The notes under the pieces: generated by a model
What the model was told of the DNA's origin: nothing
The model's input: only the letters and a program-made list of their open reading frames with translations
Database searches by the model: none
Made by a program: the position numbers and the translations under genes
Assembly (NCBI RefSeq): GCF_016907655.1
Contig: NZ_JAFBCL010000001.1
Span: 6,482,001-6,546,000, forward strand
Direction of reading: 5' to 3'
Length of the DNA: 64,000 nt
Source of the DNA: Saccharothrix algeriensis
Lineage (GTDB): Bacteria; Actinomycetota; Actinomycetes; Mycobacteriales; Pseudonocardiaceae
Shown here: positions 56,567 to 64,000 of the stretch, piece by piece
Numbering within the stretch: position 1 is the first letter of the stretch
Layout of the letters: each line of letters begins with the position of its first letter

Positions 56567-56992
56567 ATGACCGACACCGTCTTCGCCAGCAGCGTCTTCT
56601 TCCAGCTCTCCATAGCGGGCAACGACCTGGGCGCGTTCCACACCTGCGACGGGCTGTCGGCGGAGGTGGAGGTGGAGCGGTTCGACGAGGGTGGCAACAA
56701 CGGGTTCGCCTGGCAGCTGCCCTCGCGGATCACCTGGTCCAACATCACCATGACGCGACCGGTCACCGCCGACTCGGCCAAGGTCCTCAAGTGGTTCAAC
56801 GAGATCATCCAGCGGGCCGAGCGCAAGGACGGCGAGATCGTCGCGCTCACCCCGGAGCTGGACCCGATCGTGCGCTGGCAGGTGCTGGGCGTCATCCCGA
56901 TCCGCTGGCAGGGGCCCTCGTTCGACCCCAGCCGGTCGCAGGTCGCCGTGGAGACCCTGGAATTCGCCCACGAGGGCATCCAGGCGTCGTGA
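56567..56992 (+). CDS. cis5: Second CIS tube protein (tube initiator/baseplate tube)
   Basis: A 141-residue tube-fold protein: VFASSVFFQLSIAGNDLGAFHTCDGLSAEVEVERFDEGGNNGFAWQLPSRITWSNITMTRPVT and VAVETLEFAHEGIQ. In CIS particles such a paralogue connects the tube to the hub (Pvc5/Afp5). ATG 56567 follows AGGAG. It is separated by 19 bp from the LysM protein. Confidence 0.92.
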   Translation: MTDTVFASSVFFQLSIAGNDLGAFHTCDGLSAEVEVERFDEGGNNGFAWQLPSRITWSNITMTRPVTADSAKVLKWFNEIIQRAERKDGEIVALTPELDPIVRWQVLGVIPIRWQGPSFDPSRSQVAVETLEFAHEGIQAS

Positions 56993-57011
56993 CGCGGAAG
57001 GGGACTGCGTA

Positions 57012-57740
57012 GTGGCGCGCAAGCCGGGGGCGAGCCTGGTCAAGGCCCGCCTGGTGATCATGGAGCCGCCCGCCAGGGTCGGCGCGAAGCCGGGAGCGAG
57101 GATGGCCACCGTCCAGTTCCAGTTCAACCCCGGGTCGCTGGCGCTGACCAAGTCCGTCGAGTGGCGCCGCGAGCCCGCGCGGATGGCGGGCCAGGCGGCG
57201 ATGCCGGAGTTCGTCGGCAGCGGGCCGCGCACCCTGGCCGTCGACGTCTTCCTCGACGCCACCGCCACCCACGACAACTCGGTGGAGGCGGGCGTGGAGA
57301 AGCTGATGGTGGCGTGCGTGCCGACCAGGAAGAGCATCCAGAAGAAGAAGCCCGCGAGCCCGTGGGTCCGCTTCGAGTGGGGCACCGCGAAGTCGGTCTC
57401 CTTCGACGGCGTGCTGTCCGGGATGTCGGTGGCCTACTCGCTGTTCGACGTGGACGGCAAGCCGCTGCGCGCGACCTGCTCGCTGTCGATCGAGGAGGCC
57501 GGCGCCGACACGCCCGGCCAGAACCCGACGTCCGGGTCGCGCGAGGCCCGCCGGACCCACCGCGTGGTCGCCGGCGACAGCCTGCCGCAGCTGGCGTGGC
57601 GGGAGTACGGCGACGCCGGCGCGTGGCGCGTGATCGCCGAGGCGAACGGGATCGACGACCCGATGGTCCTCGCCCCCGGCCGGGAGCTGCTGCTGCCCGG
57701 CACCGAGGGCGTCGACCCGGAACCGGAGGAGCTGCGATGA
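57012..57740 (+). CDS. cis7: CIS baseplate protein with a LysM domain (Pvc7/Cis7-type)
   Basis: A 242-residue protein. Residues 1-165 contain MARKPGASLVKARLVIMEPPAR and VQFQFNPGSLALTKSVEWRREP typical of the CIS tube-hub adaptor, and residues about 180-230 form a LysM domain (RTHRVVAGDSLPQLAWREYGDAGAWRVIAEANGIDDPMVLAPGRELLLP). LysM here binds neighbouring baseplate proteins rather than peptidoglycan, as in gp53-like CIS proteins. The GTG start follows GAAGGGG. The 28-bp gap to the VgrG-like gene includes an 11-codon ORF of no evident meaning. Confidence 0.9.
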   Translation: MARKPGASLVKARLVIMEPPARVGAKPGARMATVQFQFNPGSLALTKSVEWRREPARMAGQAAMPEFVGSGPRTLAVDVFLDATATHDNSVEAGVEKLMVACVPTRKSIQKKKPASPWVRFEWGTAKSVSFDGVLSGMSVAYSLFDVDGKPLRATCSLSIEEAGADTPGQNPTSGSREARRTHRVVAGDSLPQLAWREYGDAGAWRVIAEANGIDDPMVLAPGRELLLPGTEGVDPEPEELR

Positions 57741-57768
57741 CCAGGACGAGCCGCGCGGGGGAGCACCG

Positions 57769-59475
57769 GTGAGCCCGGCCAAGCACGGGGGGCGGGCCTT
57801 CGCCGCCGGCCCCGTCGTCATCGCGAACAAGCCGGTGGACGGGGCGTGGGACGACGAGCTGGTCAGCTGCGTGGTGGACGAGAACGTCGGGCTGCCCGAC
57901 ACCGCGGTGCTGACCTACCACGACGGCAACCGGGAGTTCCTGTCCACCAACGGGATCACCATCGGCACCCCGCTGCGCATCCTGGTCGCCTCGGCCCGGT
58001 CGCAGGCCGACGAGCTGCTGTTCGCCGGCGAGGTCACGGCGGTGGAGATGGACCTCGACGCCACCGGGGCCCACACCGTGGTCCGCGCGATGAGCAAGGC
58101 GCACCGGCTGTTCCGCGGTCGCCGGGTGCAGGCGTACCAGAACATGACGGCGTCCGCGATCGTCACCAAGGTCGCCAAGGCCGCGGGGCTGGCCGTCGGC
58201 CGGGTCGAGGCGCCCCGCATCACCTACAAGCACCTGAGCCAGCCCGGCGTGTCGGACTGGGACTTCCTGCAGATGCTGGCCCGCGAGCACGGCGCGGTCG
58301 TGCGCGTGGACGACAAGGGGCGCCTGGAGTTCACCAAGCCCAAGCCCGCCGCCGGCGCACCGTCACCGACGACGTCGGCCGAGAAGCACCCCATGGTGCT
58401 GGAGTTCGGCCGCAACCTGCTGGTGCTGCGGGCCGCGCTGAGCAGCGCCGAGCAGGCCAACGGCGTGCAGGTGCGCAGCTGGGACGTCGCCCGCAAGAAG
58501 GCGCTGGTCGCCGTGCAGAACAGCACCCGCAGCAAGGTCGCGGTCCCCGGCGTGCCCTCCACGACGGCGGGCAAGGTGTTCGGCGCCAAGAACCGCGCCC
58601 TGGTCACCGACGTGCCCTACGCCACGCAGGCCGAGGCGACCGCGGCGGCGCGCTCCCTGGAAGCCTCGATCAGCGCGGGCTTCGCCGAGCTGGAGGCCGT
58701 GGTCGAGGGCAACCCGAAGCTGCGGGCGGGCGTGCCGATCGCCCTGGGCAACGTCGGCGACGCCTTCAGCGGGCGCTACACCGCGACCGCCGTGACCCAC
58801 GTGCTCGAACCCGACCGCGGCTACCGCACCACCGTGGTGGTCAGCGCGACGCACGACCGCTCGCTGGCCGGGCTGGCCACCGGCGACGCCGCGGCGGCGG
58901 CCACCGCGCCGCGGATGCCGGGCCTGGCGACCGGGATCGTCACCGACATCAAGGAGGTGGGCGGCCAGCGCGGCTGGGTCAAGCTGAAGTTCCCCTGGCT
59001 CGACGACAAGTACGTGACCGACTGGGTGCGCACCGTGCAGCTGGGCGGCGTCGGCGGCGGCGGGGTGTTCAGCCCGGACGTCAACGACGAGGTGCTGGTC
59101 GGGTTCGAGCAGGGCAGCCTGAACCGGCCCTACGTGCTGGGCGGGCTCTACAACGGGGTGGACGTCCCCTCGCCGCACGACGACCCGCTGGTCGACCGCC
59201 GCAGCGGGAAGGTCAACCGCCGGTCCCTGGTGTCCCGCAAGGGCAACCGGGTCGAGCTGCTGGACGGGCCGCGCAACTCCGGCGTCCGGCTGGTCAGCGG
59301 CGACAAGCGGCTGGAGGTCCGGCTCGACGAGAAGCGCGGCCGGCTGGAGCTGAGCGTGCGCGGGCCGGGCGGGCGCGGCGTGCTCGGCTCGCTGCGCATC
59401 GACGGCACCGGCATCGCGCTCGACGCCAAGAACGGGGTGGTGCGGATCAACGGCCGGATGATCCGGCTCAACTGA
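57769..59475 (+). CDS. cis8: CIS central hub/spike protein (VgrG/gpD-like, Pvc8/Cis8)
   Basis: A 568-residue protein. Residues 1-230 resemble the gp27-like hub domain (VSCVVDENVGLPDTAVLTYHD, MTASAIVTKVAKAAGLAVGRVEAPRITYKHLSQPGVSDWDFLQMLAREHGA), followed by a gp5-like OB-fold (GIVTDIKEVGGQRGWVKLKFPWLDDKYVTDWVRTVQLGGVGGGGVFSPDVNDEVLVGFEQGSLNRPYVLGGLYNG) and a C-terminal beta-helix-like spike region (SGVRLVSGDKRLEVRLDEKRGRLELSVRG). It trimerises at the tip of the tube. GTG 57769 has GGGGAG upstream. No fused effector domain is seen. Confidence 0.93.
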   Translation: MSPAKHGGRAFAAGPVVIANKPVDGAWDDELVSCVVDENVGLPDTAVLTYHDGNREFLSTNGITIGTPLRILVASARSQADELLFAGEVTAVEMDLDATGAHTVVRAMSKAHRLFRGRRVQAYQNMTASAIVTKVAKAAGLAVGRVEAPRITYKHLSQPGVSDWDFLQMLAREHGAVVRVDDKGRLEFTKPKPAAGAPSPTTSAEKHPMVLEFGRNLLVLRAALSSAEQANGVQVRSWDVARKKALVAVQNSTRSKVAVPGVPSTTAGKVFGAKNRALVTDVPYATQAEATAAARSLEASISAGFAELEAVVEGNPKLRAGVPIALGNVGDAFSGRYTATAVTHVLEPDRGYRTTVVVSATHDRSLAGLATGDAAAAATAPRMPGLATGIVTDIKEVGGQRGWVKLKFPWLDDKYVTDWVRTVQLGGVGGGGVFSPDVNDEVLVGFEQGSLNRPYVLGGLYNGVDVPSPHDDPLVDRRSGKVNRRSLVSRKGNRVELLDGPRNSGVRLVSGDKRLEVRLDEKRGRLELSVRGPGGRGVLGSLRIDGTGIALDAKNGVVRINGRMIRLN

Positions 59476-59511
59476 GCGCACCCCCGACCACCACTACCCG
59501 AGGAGAGCACC

Positions 59512-59829
59512 ATGCCCCCCGCTGCCCGACTGGGAGACAAGACCTCGCACGGCGGGAGCATCGGGCCGCCCGCGCAGCCGGCGCTGGCCCTGAAGGTCGC
59601 CAGCGTCCTGATCGAGGGCAAGCCCGCCGCCGTCCTCGGCGGCAGCGTGCACGTCTGCCCCAAGGTGCCCGACCCGCTGCTGGGCCCGTCGAACCTGCTG
59701 GTGCCCAAGGGCCCGCCGCGGCTGGTGCTCATCGGCGACCGGCCCGCCGCGGCCGTCGGCGACCGCGCGGTCTGCCAGGCGTCGGTCGTCCTGGGCGCGC
59801 GCACCGTCTTCTACGGGGGGATGCTGTGA
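59512..59829 (+). CDS. cis10: CIS PAAR-repeat spike tip protein
   Basis: A 105-residue PAAR protein: PPAARLGDKTSHGGSI, VLIEGKPAAVLGGSVHVCPKV and VLIGDRPAAAVGDRAVCQASVVLGARTVFY. PAAR proteins cap and sharpen the spike and may carry metal (zinc-coordinating His/Cys residues at His13, His44 and Cys46-like positions). ATG 59512 follows GAGGAG. Its stop overlaps the gp25 start. Confidence 0.94.
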   Translation: MPPAARLGDKTSHGGSIGPPAQPALALKVASVLIEGKPAAVLGGSVHVCPKVPDPLLGPSNLLVPKGPPRLVLIGDRPAAAVGDRAVCQASVVLGARTVFYGGML

Positions 59830-60236
59830 ACACCGACTTCATCGGCCGCGGCTGGGGTTTCCCGCTGCGCGTGGGCGCCACCGGCGGCATCGGGATGGTC
59901 GAGCGGGAGCAGGAGATCCAGGAGGCCATCCGGCTGATCCTGGGCACCGCGCCCGGCGAGCGCCCGATGCGGCCGGAGTTCGGCTGCGGCATCCACGACT
60001 TCGTCTTCGCCGCGGCCGACCACGCCACGGCGGGCGACATCGCCCGCGAGGTGCGCGTCGCGCTGGACCGGTGGGAGCCGCGGATCGAGGTCACCGACGT
60101 CGTCGTGGCCTTCGACGCCGTGGAGGCCGGGACGCTCTACATCGAGGTGCGCTACACCATCCGCGCCACCAACGACCAGCGCAACCTGGTCTTCCCCTTC
60201 TACACCATCCCTTCCGAGGAAGCGGGGGCCTACTGA
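59826..60236 (+). CDS. cis9: CIS baseplate wedge protein, gp25/GpW type
   Basis: A 136-residue gp25-like protein: FIGRGWGFPLRVGATGGIGMVEREQEIQEAIRLILGTAPGERPMRPEFGCGIHDFVFA and NLVFPFYTIPSEE. It links baseplate and sheath. The GTG overlaps the PAAR stop (GTGA) and its own stop overlaps the baseplate J start (TGATG). Confidence 0.95.
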   Translation: MNTDFIGRGWGFPLRVGATGGIGMVEREQEIQEAIRLILGTAPGERPMRPEFGCGIHDFVFAAADHATAGDIAREVRVALDRWEPRIEVTDVVVAFDAVEAGTLYIEVRYTIRATNDQRNLVFPFYTIPSEEAGAY

Positions 60237-62176
60237 TGGTGCTGCCCGCGCCCAACCTGGACGACCGCCGCTTCCAGCAGCTGGTGGACGAGGCCAAGCA
60301 CTACGTCCAGCGCAGCTGCCCGGAGTGGTCGGACCACAACGTCTCCGACCCCGGCGTCACGCTCATCGAGACCTTCGCGCACATGGTCGACCAGCTCGTC
60401 TACCGGCTCAACCGGGTGCCGGACAAGAACTACCTGGCGTTCCTGGACCTGCTGGGGGTGCGGCTGTTCCCGCCGACGGCGGCCCGCGCCGAGGTGACGT
60501 TCTGGCTGTCCGCGCCGCAGCCGGAAACCGTGCTGCTGCCGCCCGGGACCGAGGTCGCCACGGTGGGCGGCGACACCGCCGAGGCGGTCGTGTTCGCCAC
60601 CACCGACGAGCTGCCCGTCGTGCCCTGCTCGCTGACGCGGCTGGTCACCCGGTCCGCGGGCGGCGACCACGCCGACCGCACGCGCGACCTGGAGGCGGGC
60701 AAGGACGTGCCGTGCTTCCAGGCCCGGCCCGCGGTCGGCGACGCCACGCTGTTCGGCCTGTCCGCCGCCGTGCCGCGCTGCGCCGTGGTGCTGCGGCTGG
60801 ACAGCCGGGTCGAGGGCGTCGGCGTCGACCCGCGGCAGCCCCCGCTGGTGTGGGAAGCCTGGGACGGGCAGGGCTGGGCCGCGTGCGCCACCGACGAGGA
60901 CAGCACCGGCGGGCTCAACCGGCCCGGCGAGGTGGTGCTGCACGTGCCGGCCGGGCACACCGAGTCCGCGGTGGGCGGCCACCGCGCCGGCTGGCTGCGC
61001 TGCCGGGTGACCGAGCCGCTGGAGGACCAGCCGTTCTACGCCGAGTCGCCGACCGTGCGGGAGGCCGAGGCGTTCACCATCGGCGGCACCACGACCGTCG
61101 AGCACGCCGAGGTCGAGGCCGACGTGCTGCTGGGCGAGTCGGCCGGCGTGCCCGGCCAGCGGTTCACCCTGCCGACCGCCCCGGTGCTGCTCGACCGCGA
61201 CCCCGTGGTGGTGCAGGTGGCGACGGGCGCCGGCTGGGAGGACTGGTCGGTGGTGGGGGACTTCGGCTCCTCCGGGCCCGACGACCGGCACGTGGTGCTG
61301 GACGCGAGCGGCGGCGAGGTGCTGTTCCCGCCCGCGGTGCGGGAGGCGGACGGGTCGCTGCGCCGCTACGGGGCCGTGCCGCCCAAGGGCGCGGTCGTCC
61401 GGGTGCCGCGCTACCGCACCGGTGGCGGCCGGGAGGGCAACGTGGCGCGCGGCGCGATCTCCGTGCTGCGCAGCTCGGAGCCGTACGTGTCGGAGGTGGA
61501 GAACCGGGAGGCCGCCACCGGCGGCGTGGACGCCGAGACCGTGGCCGAGGCGAAGGTCCGCGTGCCCCACCAGCTGCGCGTGCAGGAGCGCGCGGTGACC
61601 GCCGCGGACTACGAGCTGATCGCCCGGCAGGCCGTGCCGTCGCTGGCCAGGGTGCGCTGCCTGCCGGTCGACGGCGAGCCGGGCGGCGCGCGGGTGCTGC
61701 TGGTGCCCGACGCCGTCGCCGACGAGGGCGACCGGCTGCGGTTCGAGCAGCTGGTGCCCTCCGACGAGGTGCTGGCGGCGGTCGCGCGGCGGCTGGACGA
61801 GTGCCGCCTGCTGGGCACCCGGCTGGTCGTGGAACCGCCGCGCTACCAGGGGATCACCGTGGTGGCGCGGCTGGTCACGGCGGACCCGGCGGTCAACCGG
61901 GTGCGCGAGGCCGCGCTGTCGGCGCTGAACCGCTACCTCGACCCGCTGCGCGGCGGGCCGGACGGGACCGGGTGGGCGTTCGGGCGGTCGGTGCAGTTCG
62001 GCGAGGTCTTCGCGGTGCTGCAGCGGGTCGGGGGCGTGGACCTGGTGGAGGAGGTCCGGCTGTTCCCGGCCAACCCGATCACCGGGGCGCGCGGCGCGCC
62101 GGTCGAGCACCTGGAGCTGGAGCCCAACGCGCTGGTGTTCTCCCACCAGCACCAGGTCGCGGTCGGCGCGCCGTGA
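60236..62176 (+). CDS. cis11: CIS baseplate protein J (Pvc11/Cis11)
   Basis: A 646-residue baseplate J/gp6-like protein: HNVSDPGVTLIETFAHMVDQLVYRLNRVPDKNYLAFLDLLGVRLFPPTAARAEV near the N-terminus, then EAWDGQGWAACATDED and, near the C-terminus, TAADYELIARQAVPSLARVRCLPVDGEPGGARVLLVPDA and VREAALSALNRYLDPLRGGPDGTGWAFGRSVQFGEVFAVLQRVGGVDLVEEVRL. These form the wedge of the baseplate. ATG overlaps the gp25 stop; its stop overlaps the next start (GTGA). Confidence 0.95.
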   Translation: MVLPAPNLDDRRFQQLVDEAKHYVQRSCPEWSDHNVSDPGVTLIETFAHMVDQLVYRLNRVPDKNYLAFLDLLGVRLFPPTAARAEVTFWLSAPQPETVLLPPGTEVATVGGDTAEAVVFATTDELPVVPCSLTRLVTRSAGGDHADRTRDLEAGKDVPCFQARPAVGDATLFGLSAAVPRCAVVLRLDSRVEGVGVDPRQPPLVWEAWDGQGWAACATDEDSTGGLNRPGEVVLHVPAGHTESAVGGHRAGWLRCRVTEPLEDQPFYAESPTVREAEAFTIGGTTTVEHAEVEADVLLGESAGVPGQRFTLPTAPVLLDRDPVVVQVATGAGWEDWSVVGDFGSSGPDDRHVVLDASGGEVLFPPAVREADGSLRRYGAVPPKGAVVRVPRYRTGGGREGNVARGAISVLRSSEPYVSEVENREAATGGVDAETVAEAKVRVPHQLRVQERAVTAADYELIARQAVPSLARVRCLPVDGEPGGARVLLVPDAVADEGDRLRFEQLVPSDEVLAAVARRLDECRLLGTRLVVEPPRYQGITVVARLVTADPAVNRVREAALSALNRYLDPLRGGPDGTGWAFGRSVQFGEVFAVLQRVGGVDLVEEVRLFPANPITGARGAPVEHLELEPNALVFSHQHQVAVGAP

Positions 62177-62724
62177 GCCGGGCCGCGCTCCCGGAGCTGC
62201 CGAGCACGCACCCGCTCGGCGGGCTGCTGCCCGGCCTGTACGCGGCGGATGACCTCGCCCAGCGGTTCACCGGCGGGCTGGACGAGGTGCTGTCCGCCAT
62301 CCTGTCCACTTTGGACAACATCGCCGCGTACTTCGACCCGGCGCTGGCGCCGGAGGACTTCGTGACCTGGCTGGCGTCCTGGGTCGGCGCGGACGTGGAC
62401 CCGGCGTGGCCGCTCGCGCGCCGGCGCGCGGTGGTGCGCCGTGCGGTGGAGCTGCACCACCGGCGGGGCACCGCGCGCGGCCTGGTCGACCGGCTGGAGC
62501 TGTCGCTGGGCGTGCGCGCCGAGGTGGTCGACGGCCCGGCCGTCCGGTGGTCGGCCACCCCGGGCGCCGACCTGCCGGGCGAGCCCGCGCGGACCGTCGT
62601 GGTGCGGGTGCGGCCGGGCCGGTCCGGGCCGGTGGACCGGGCGCGGGTCGAGGCGCTGGTCGCCGCGGTCTGCCCGGTGCACGTGCGCTGCGCCGTCGAG
62701 GTGCTGCCGGGGGAGGAGCCGTGA
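62173..62724 (+). CDS. cis12: CIS tail protein I (Pvc12/Cis12)
   Basis: A 183-residue phage tail protein I-like (gp7-type) protein: LPGLYAADDLAQRFTGGLDEVLSAILSTLDNIAAYFDPALAPEDFVTWLASWVGADVDPAWPLARRRAVVRRAVELHHRRGTARGLVDRLELSLG. It connects the wedge to the outer baseplate. GTG overlaps the baseplate J stop, and its own stop overlaps the next GTG. Confidence 0.93.
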   Translation: MSRAALPELPSTHPLGGLLPGLYAADDLAQRFTGGLDEVLSAILSTLDNIAAYFDPALAPEDFVTWLASWVGADVDPAWPLARRRAVVRRAVELHHRRGTARGLVDRLELSLGVRAEVVDGPAVRWSATPGADLPGEPARTVVVRVRPGRSGPVDRARVEALVAAVCPVHVRCAVEVLPGEEP

Positions 62725-64000
62725 CCGGGCGGTCGTGCCCGCAGTGCGGTGCGCCGGTCGGCGACACCGACGACTTCTGCGGCAACTGCGGCAACTACCT
62801 GGGGTGGGCCGCGGAGCGCGGGCGGGGCGGGGCGGGCTCCGGGGCCCGCGATCGGTCCGCCGACGCGCCCGGCCGGTCGGGGGCAGCGGGCGGCGGTCCG
62901 GGCGGCGAGCCCGCGGCGGGTGGCCGGTCCGGGGACGCGGCCGAGCCGGGTCGTCGGACCGGCGGTGGTGACGCTGCCGGCGGCGGGTCGGGTGGTGACC
63001 GGTCGGCTGGTGGCGCGGCCGGTGGCGGGTCGGGTGGTGACCGGTCGGCTGGTGGCGCGGCCGGTGGCGGGTCGGGTGGTGACCGGTCGGCTGGTGGCGC
63101 GGCCGGTGGCGGGTTCGGTGGTGGTGCGGACGGTGGCCGGGCCGGTGGTGGCGCTGCCGGTGGCCGGTCGGGCGGCGCGGAGGTGAGCGGTCGGTCCGGT
63201 GGTGGCGCGACAGGCGTGGTGGGCGGCCGGTCGGGTGGCGACGTGGCCGGCGGTGGCGCGTCGAGCGGCGACGCGGCTGGCGGTGACGGGTCGGGTGGTG
63301 GCGGGCCGGGTGACGATGGGTCGGGCGGTGACGGGTCGGGCGGTGGCGTGGCGGGTGGCCGGTCGGCCGGTGCGCGGGCCGGCGACCGGCCGGCGGGCCG
63401 GGGCGGTCGGTCGGCGCGCGGCCGGGGGCCCGCGTACCTCGGGCCGGTGCCGCCGGGCCGGCCGGAGGCCAAGCGCCCGCTGCCCTCCGCGGCCGTGGAC
63501 GACGCGGTGGAGGGTCCGCCGTGCCCGCGCTGCGGCACCGCCAACCCGCCGGGGCGGCGGTTCTGCCGCCGCTGCGCGGCCCCGCTGCACCCCGACGAGG
63601 CCGCGGCGCGCCTGACCCGGCGCCGGCGGTGGCGCTGGCGCGGCGACCTGTCGCGGTGGCTGCGCCGGCTGGCCGCGCTGCTGGTGGTGGCCGTGCTGGT
63701 GCTGGCGGTGTGGCTGTTCCACCCGAACCTGCTGGCGCTGTGGGAGGACCTGCGCGATCGACTCGCCACCCCCGCGCCGGTGGCGCCCACGGGCGTCACG
63801 GCGAACGCCGCGGTGCCCGACCACCCCGCCGCCTCCGCCGCGGACGGGCTGTCCAACCGCTACTGGGGCGCCCCGGCGGTGGGCGACTCGGCGGAGTTCG
63901 CCTTCGCGGCCCCGTTCCGCCTGCTGTCGGTGATCGTGCACACGGGCGCGTCGGCGGAGCAGGAGGGCTTCCTCGCCCAGGCGCGGCCCTCGGCGGTGGA
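62721..64000 (+). CDS. cisA: Zinc-ribbon, transmembrane, glycan-binding protein (CisA-like), partial
   Basis: At least 426 residues, cut by the window end. A zinc ribbon (Cys6, Cys9, Cys20, Cys23) is followed by a 240-residue Gly/Ser/Asp/Arg-rich low-complexity region with a 14-residue repeat, a second zinc ribbon near residues 266-282 (CPRCG...FCRRC), a single membrane helix at about 316-336 (AALLVVAVLVLAVWLF) and an extracytoplasmic C-terminal domain (GLSNRYWGAPAVGDSAEFAFAAPFRLLSVIVHTG) like NADase-type glycan-binding/F5/8C modules. This topology matches the Streptomyces membrane protein CisA that couples CIS particles to the membrane. Coupled by GTGA to the tail protein I gene. Confidence 0.82.
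   Translation, partial: MTGRSCPQCGAPVGDTDDFCGNCGNYLGWAAERGRGGAGSGARDRSADAPGRSGAAGGGPGGEPAAGGRSGDAAEPGRRTGGGDAAGGGSGGDRSAGGAAGGGSGGDRSAGGAAGGGSGGDRSAGGAAGGGFGGGADGGRAGGGAAGGRSGGAEVSGRSGGGATGVVGGRSGGDVAGGGASSGDAAGGDGSGGGGPGDDGSGGDGSGGGVAGGRSAGARAGDRPAGRGGRSARGRGPAYLGPVPPGRPEAKRPLPSAAVDDAVEGPPCPRCGTANPPGRRFCRRCAAPLHPDEAAARLTRRRRWRWRGDLSRWLRRLAALLVVAVLVLAVWLFHPNLLALWEDLRDRLATPAPVAPTGVTANAAVPDHPAASAADGLSNRYWGAPAVGDSAEFAFAAPFRLLSVIVHTGASAEQEGFLAQARPSAV
62979..63104. repeat. Three exact 42-bp tandem repeats in the CisA-like gene
   Basis: Units at 62979, 63021 and 63063, identical except one third-position change, encode GGGSGGDRSAGGAA. They lengthen the cytoplasmic disordered segment and are probably polymorphic. 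Confidence 0.93.

Noticed and set aside
57737..57772. 11-codon ORF between the LysM baseplate and hub genes
   Set aside because: Too short and without any conserved feature; the GGGGAG inside it is the RBS of the hub gene.
41770..64000. Integrated Myoviridae prophage
   Set aside because: No capsid, portal, terminase, integrase or lysis genes occur, while DUF4255, the AAA+ ATPase and the CisA-like protein are hallmarks of CIS loci.

Overview
The window is chromosomal DNA of very high G+C, with frequent GTG starts, GTGA/ATGA stop-start overlaps and purine-rich ribosome binding sites. The gene content (ABC-F proteins, SARP/LuxR and XRE-STAND regulators, DUF574 methyltransferase, EACC1 conflict proteins, a Streptomyces-type contractile injection system) points to a filamentous actinomycete. 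A Pseudonocardiales genus (Saccharothrix/Lentzea/Actinosynnema-like) is my inference, not something the sequence proves. No rRNA, tRNA, CRISPR array, transposase or integrase was seen.

Layout. 0-9.3 kb: the 5' end of a NarL-type response regulator and its histidine kinase, an FkbM methyltransferase, an alpha/beta hydrolase, two small membrane proteins, a secreted CAP-domain protein, a secreted serine hydrolase and a secreted M28 zinc aminopeptidase with Ig-like repeats and a chitin-binding type module. 9.6-19.5 kb: an XRE-STAND-TPR regulator, two consecutive ABC-F ribosome-protection type ATPases, an extraordinary chain of long inverted repeats (16.38-16.81 kb), an oleate hydratase and a GNAT acetyltransferase. 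19.7-25.6 kb: a four-gene putative conflict/cell-death operon: EACC1-like component, caspase-FGE fusion, and two large proteins of unknown function with coupled starts. 25.6-37.2 kb: a Bax inhibitor-1 family membrane protein, a DUF574 methyltransferase, a sigma factor coupled to a degenerate GGDEF-EAL protein, an NB-ARC/TPR protein with no P-loop, a small secreted protein, a giant SARP-ATPase-LuxR regulator and two tiny coupled genes. 37.3-41.7 kb: a cellobiose/oligosaccharide-type ABC importer (lipoprotein, two permeases) with a GH1 beta-glucosidase.

41.8-64 kb holds a contractile injection system (CIS) of the Streptomyces/extracellular-CIS class. A membrane accessory protein and an atypical LuxR regulator lead into a secreted TolB/PD40-like protein, the cap protein (DUF4255, Cis16) and the AAA+ ATPase (Cis15), closed by a strong terminator. 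A second transcription unit then encodes sheath, tube, two small assembly proteins, a 1,190-residue disordered proline-rich protein, a second tube protein, a LysM baseplate protein, VgrG-like hub/spike, PAAR tip, gp25, baseplate J, tail protein I, and finally a zinc-ribbon/transmembrane/glycan-binding protein resembling CisA, cut by the window end.

How the parts may fit: the CIS genes form an ordered particle-assembly programme whose two promoters, and that of the sugar-uptake operon, share a TGCCC-N4-GGGCA palindrome, suggesting one regulator. The caspase-FGE operon and the CIS are both plausible regulated cell-death or defence modules, about 22 kb apart, separated by nutrient-uptake and regulatory genes.
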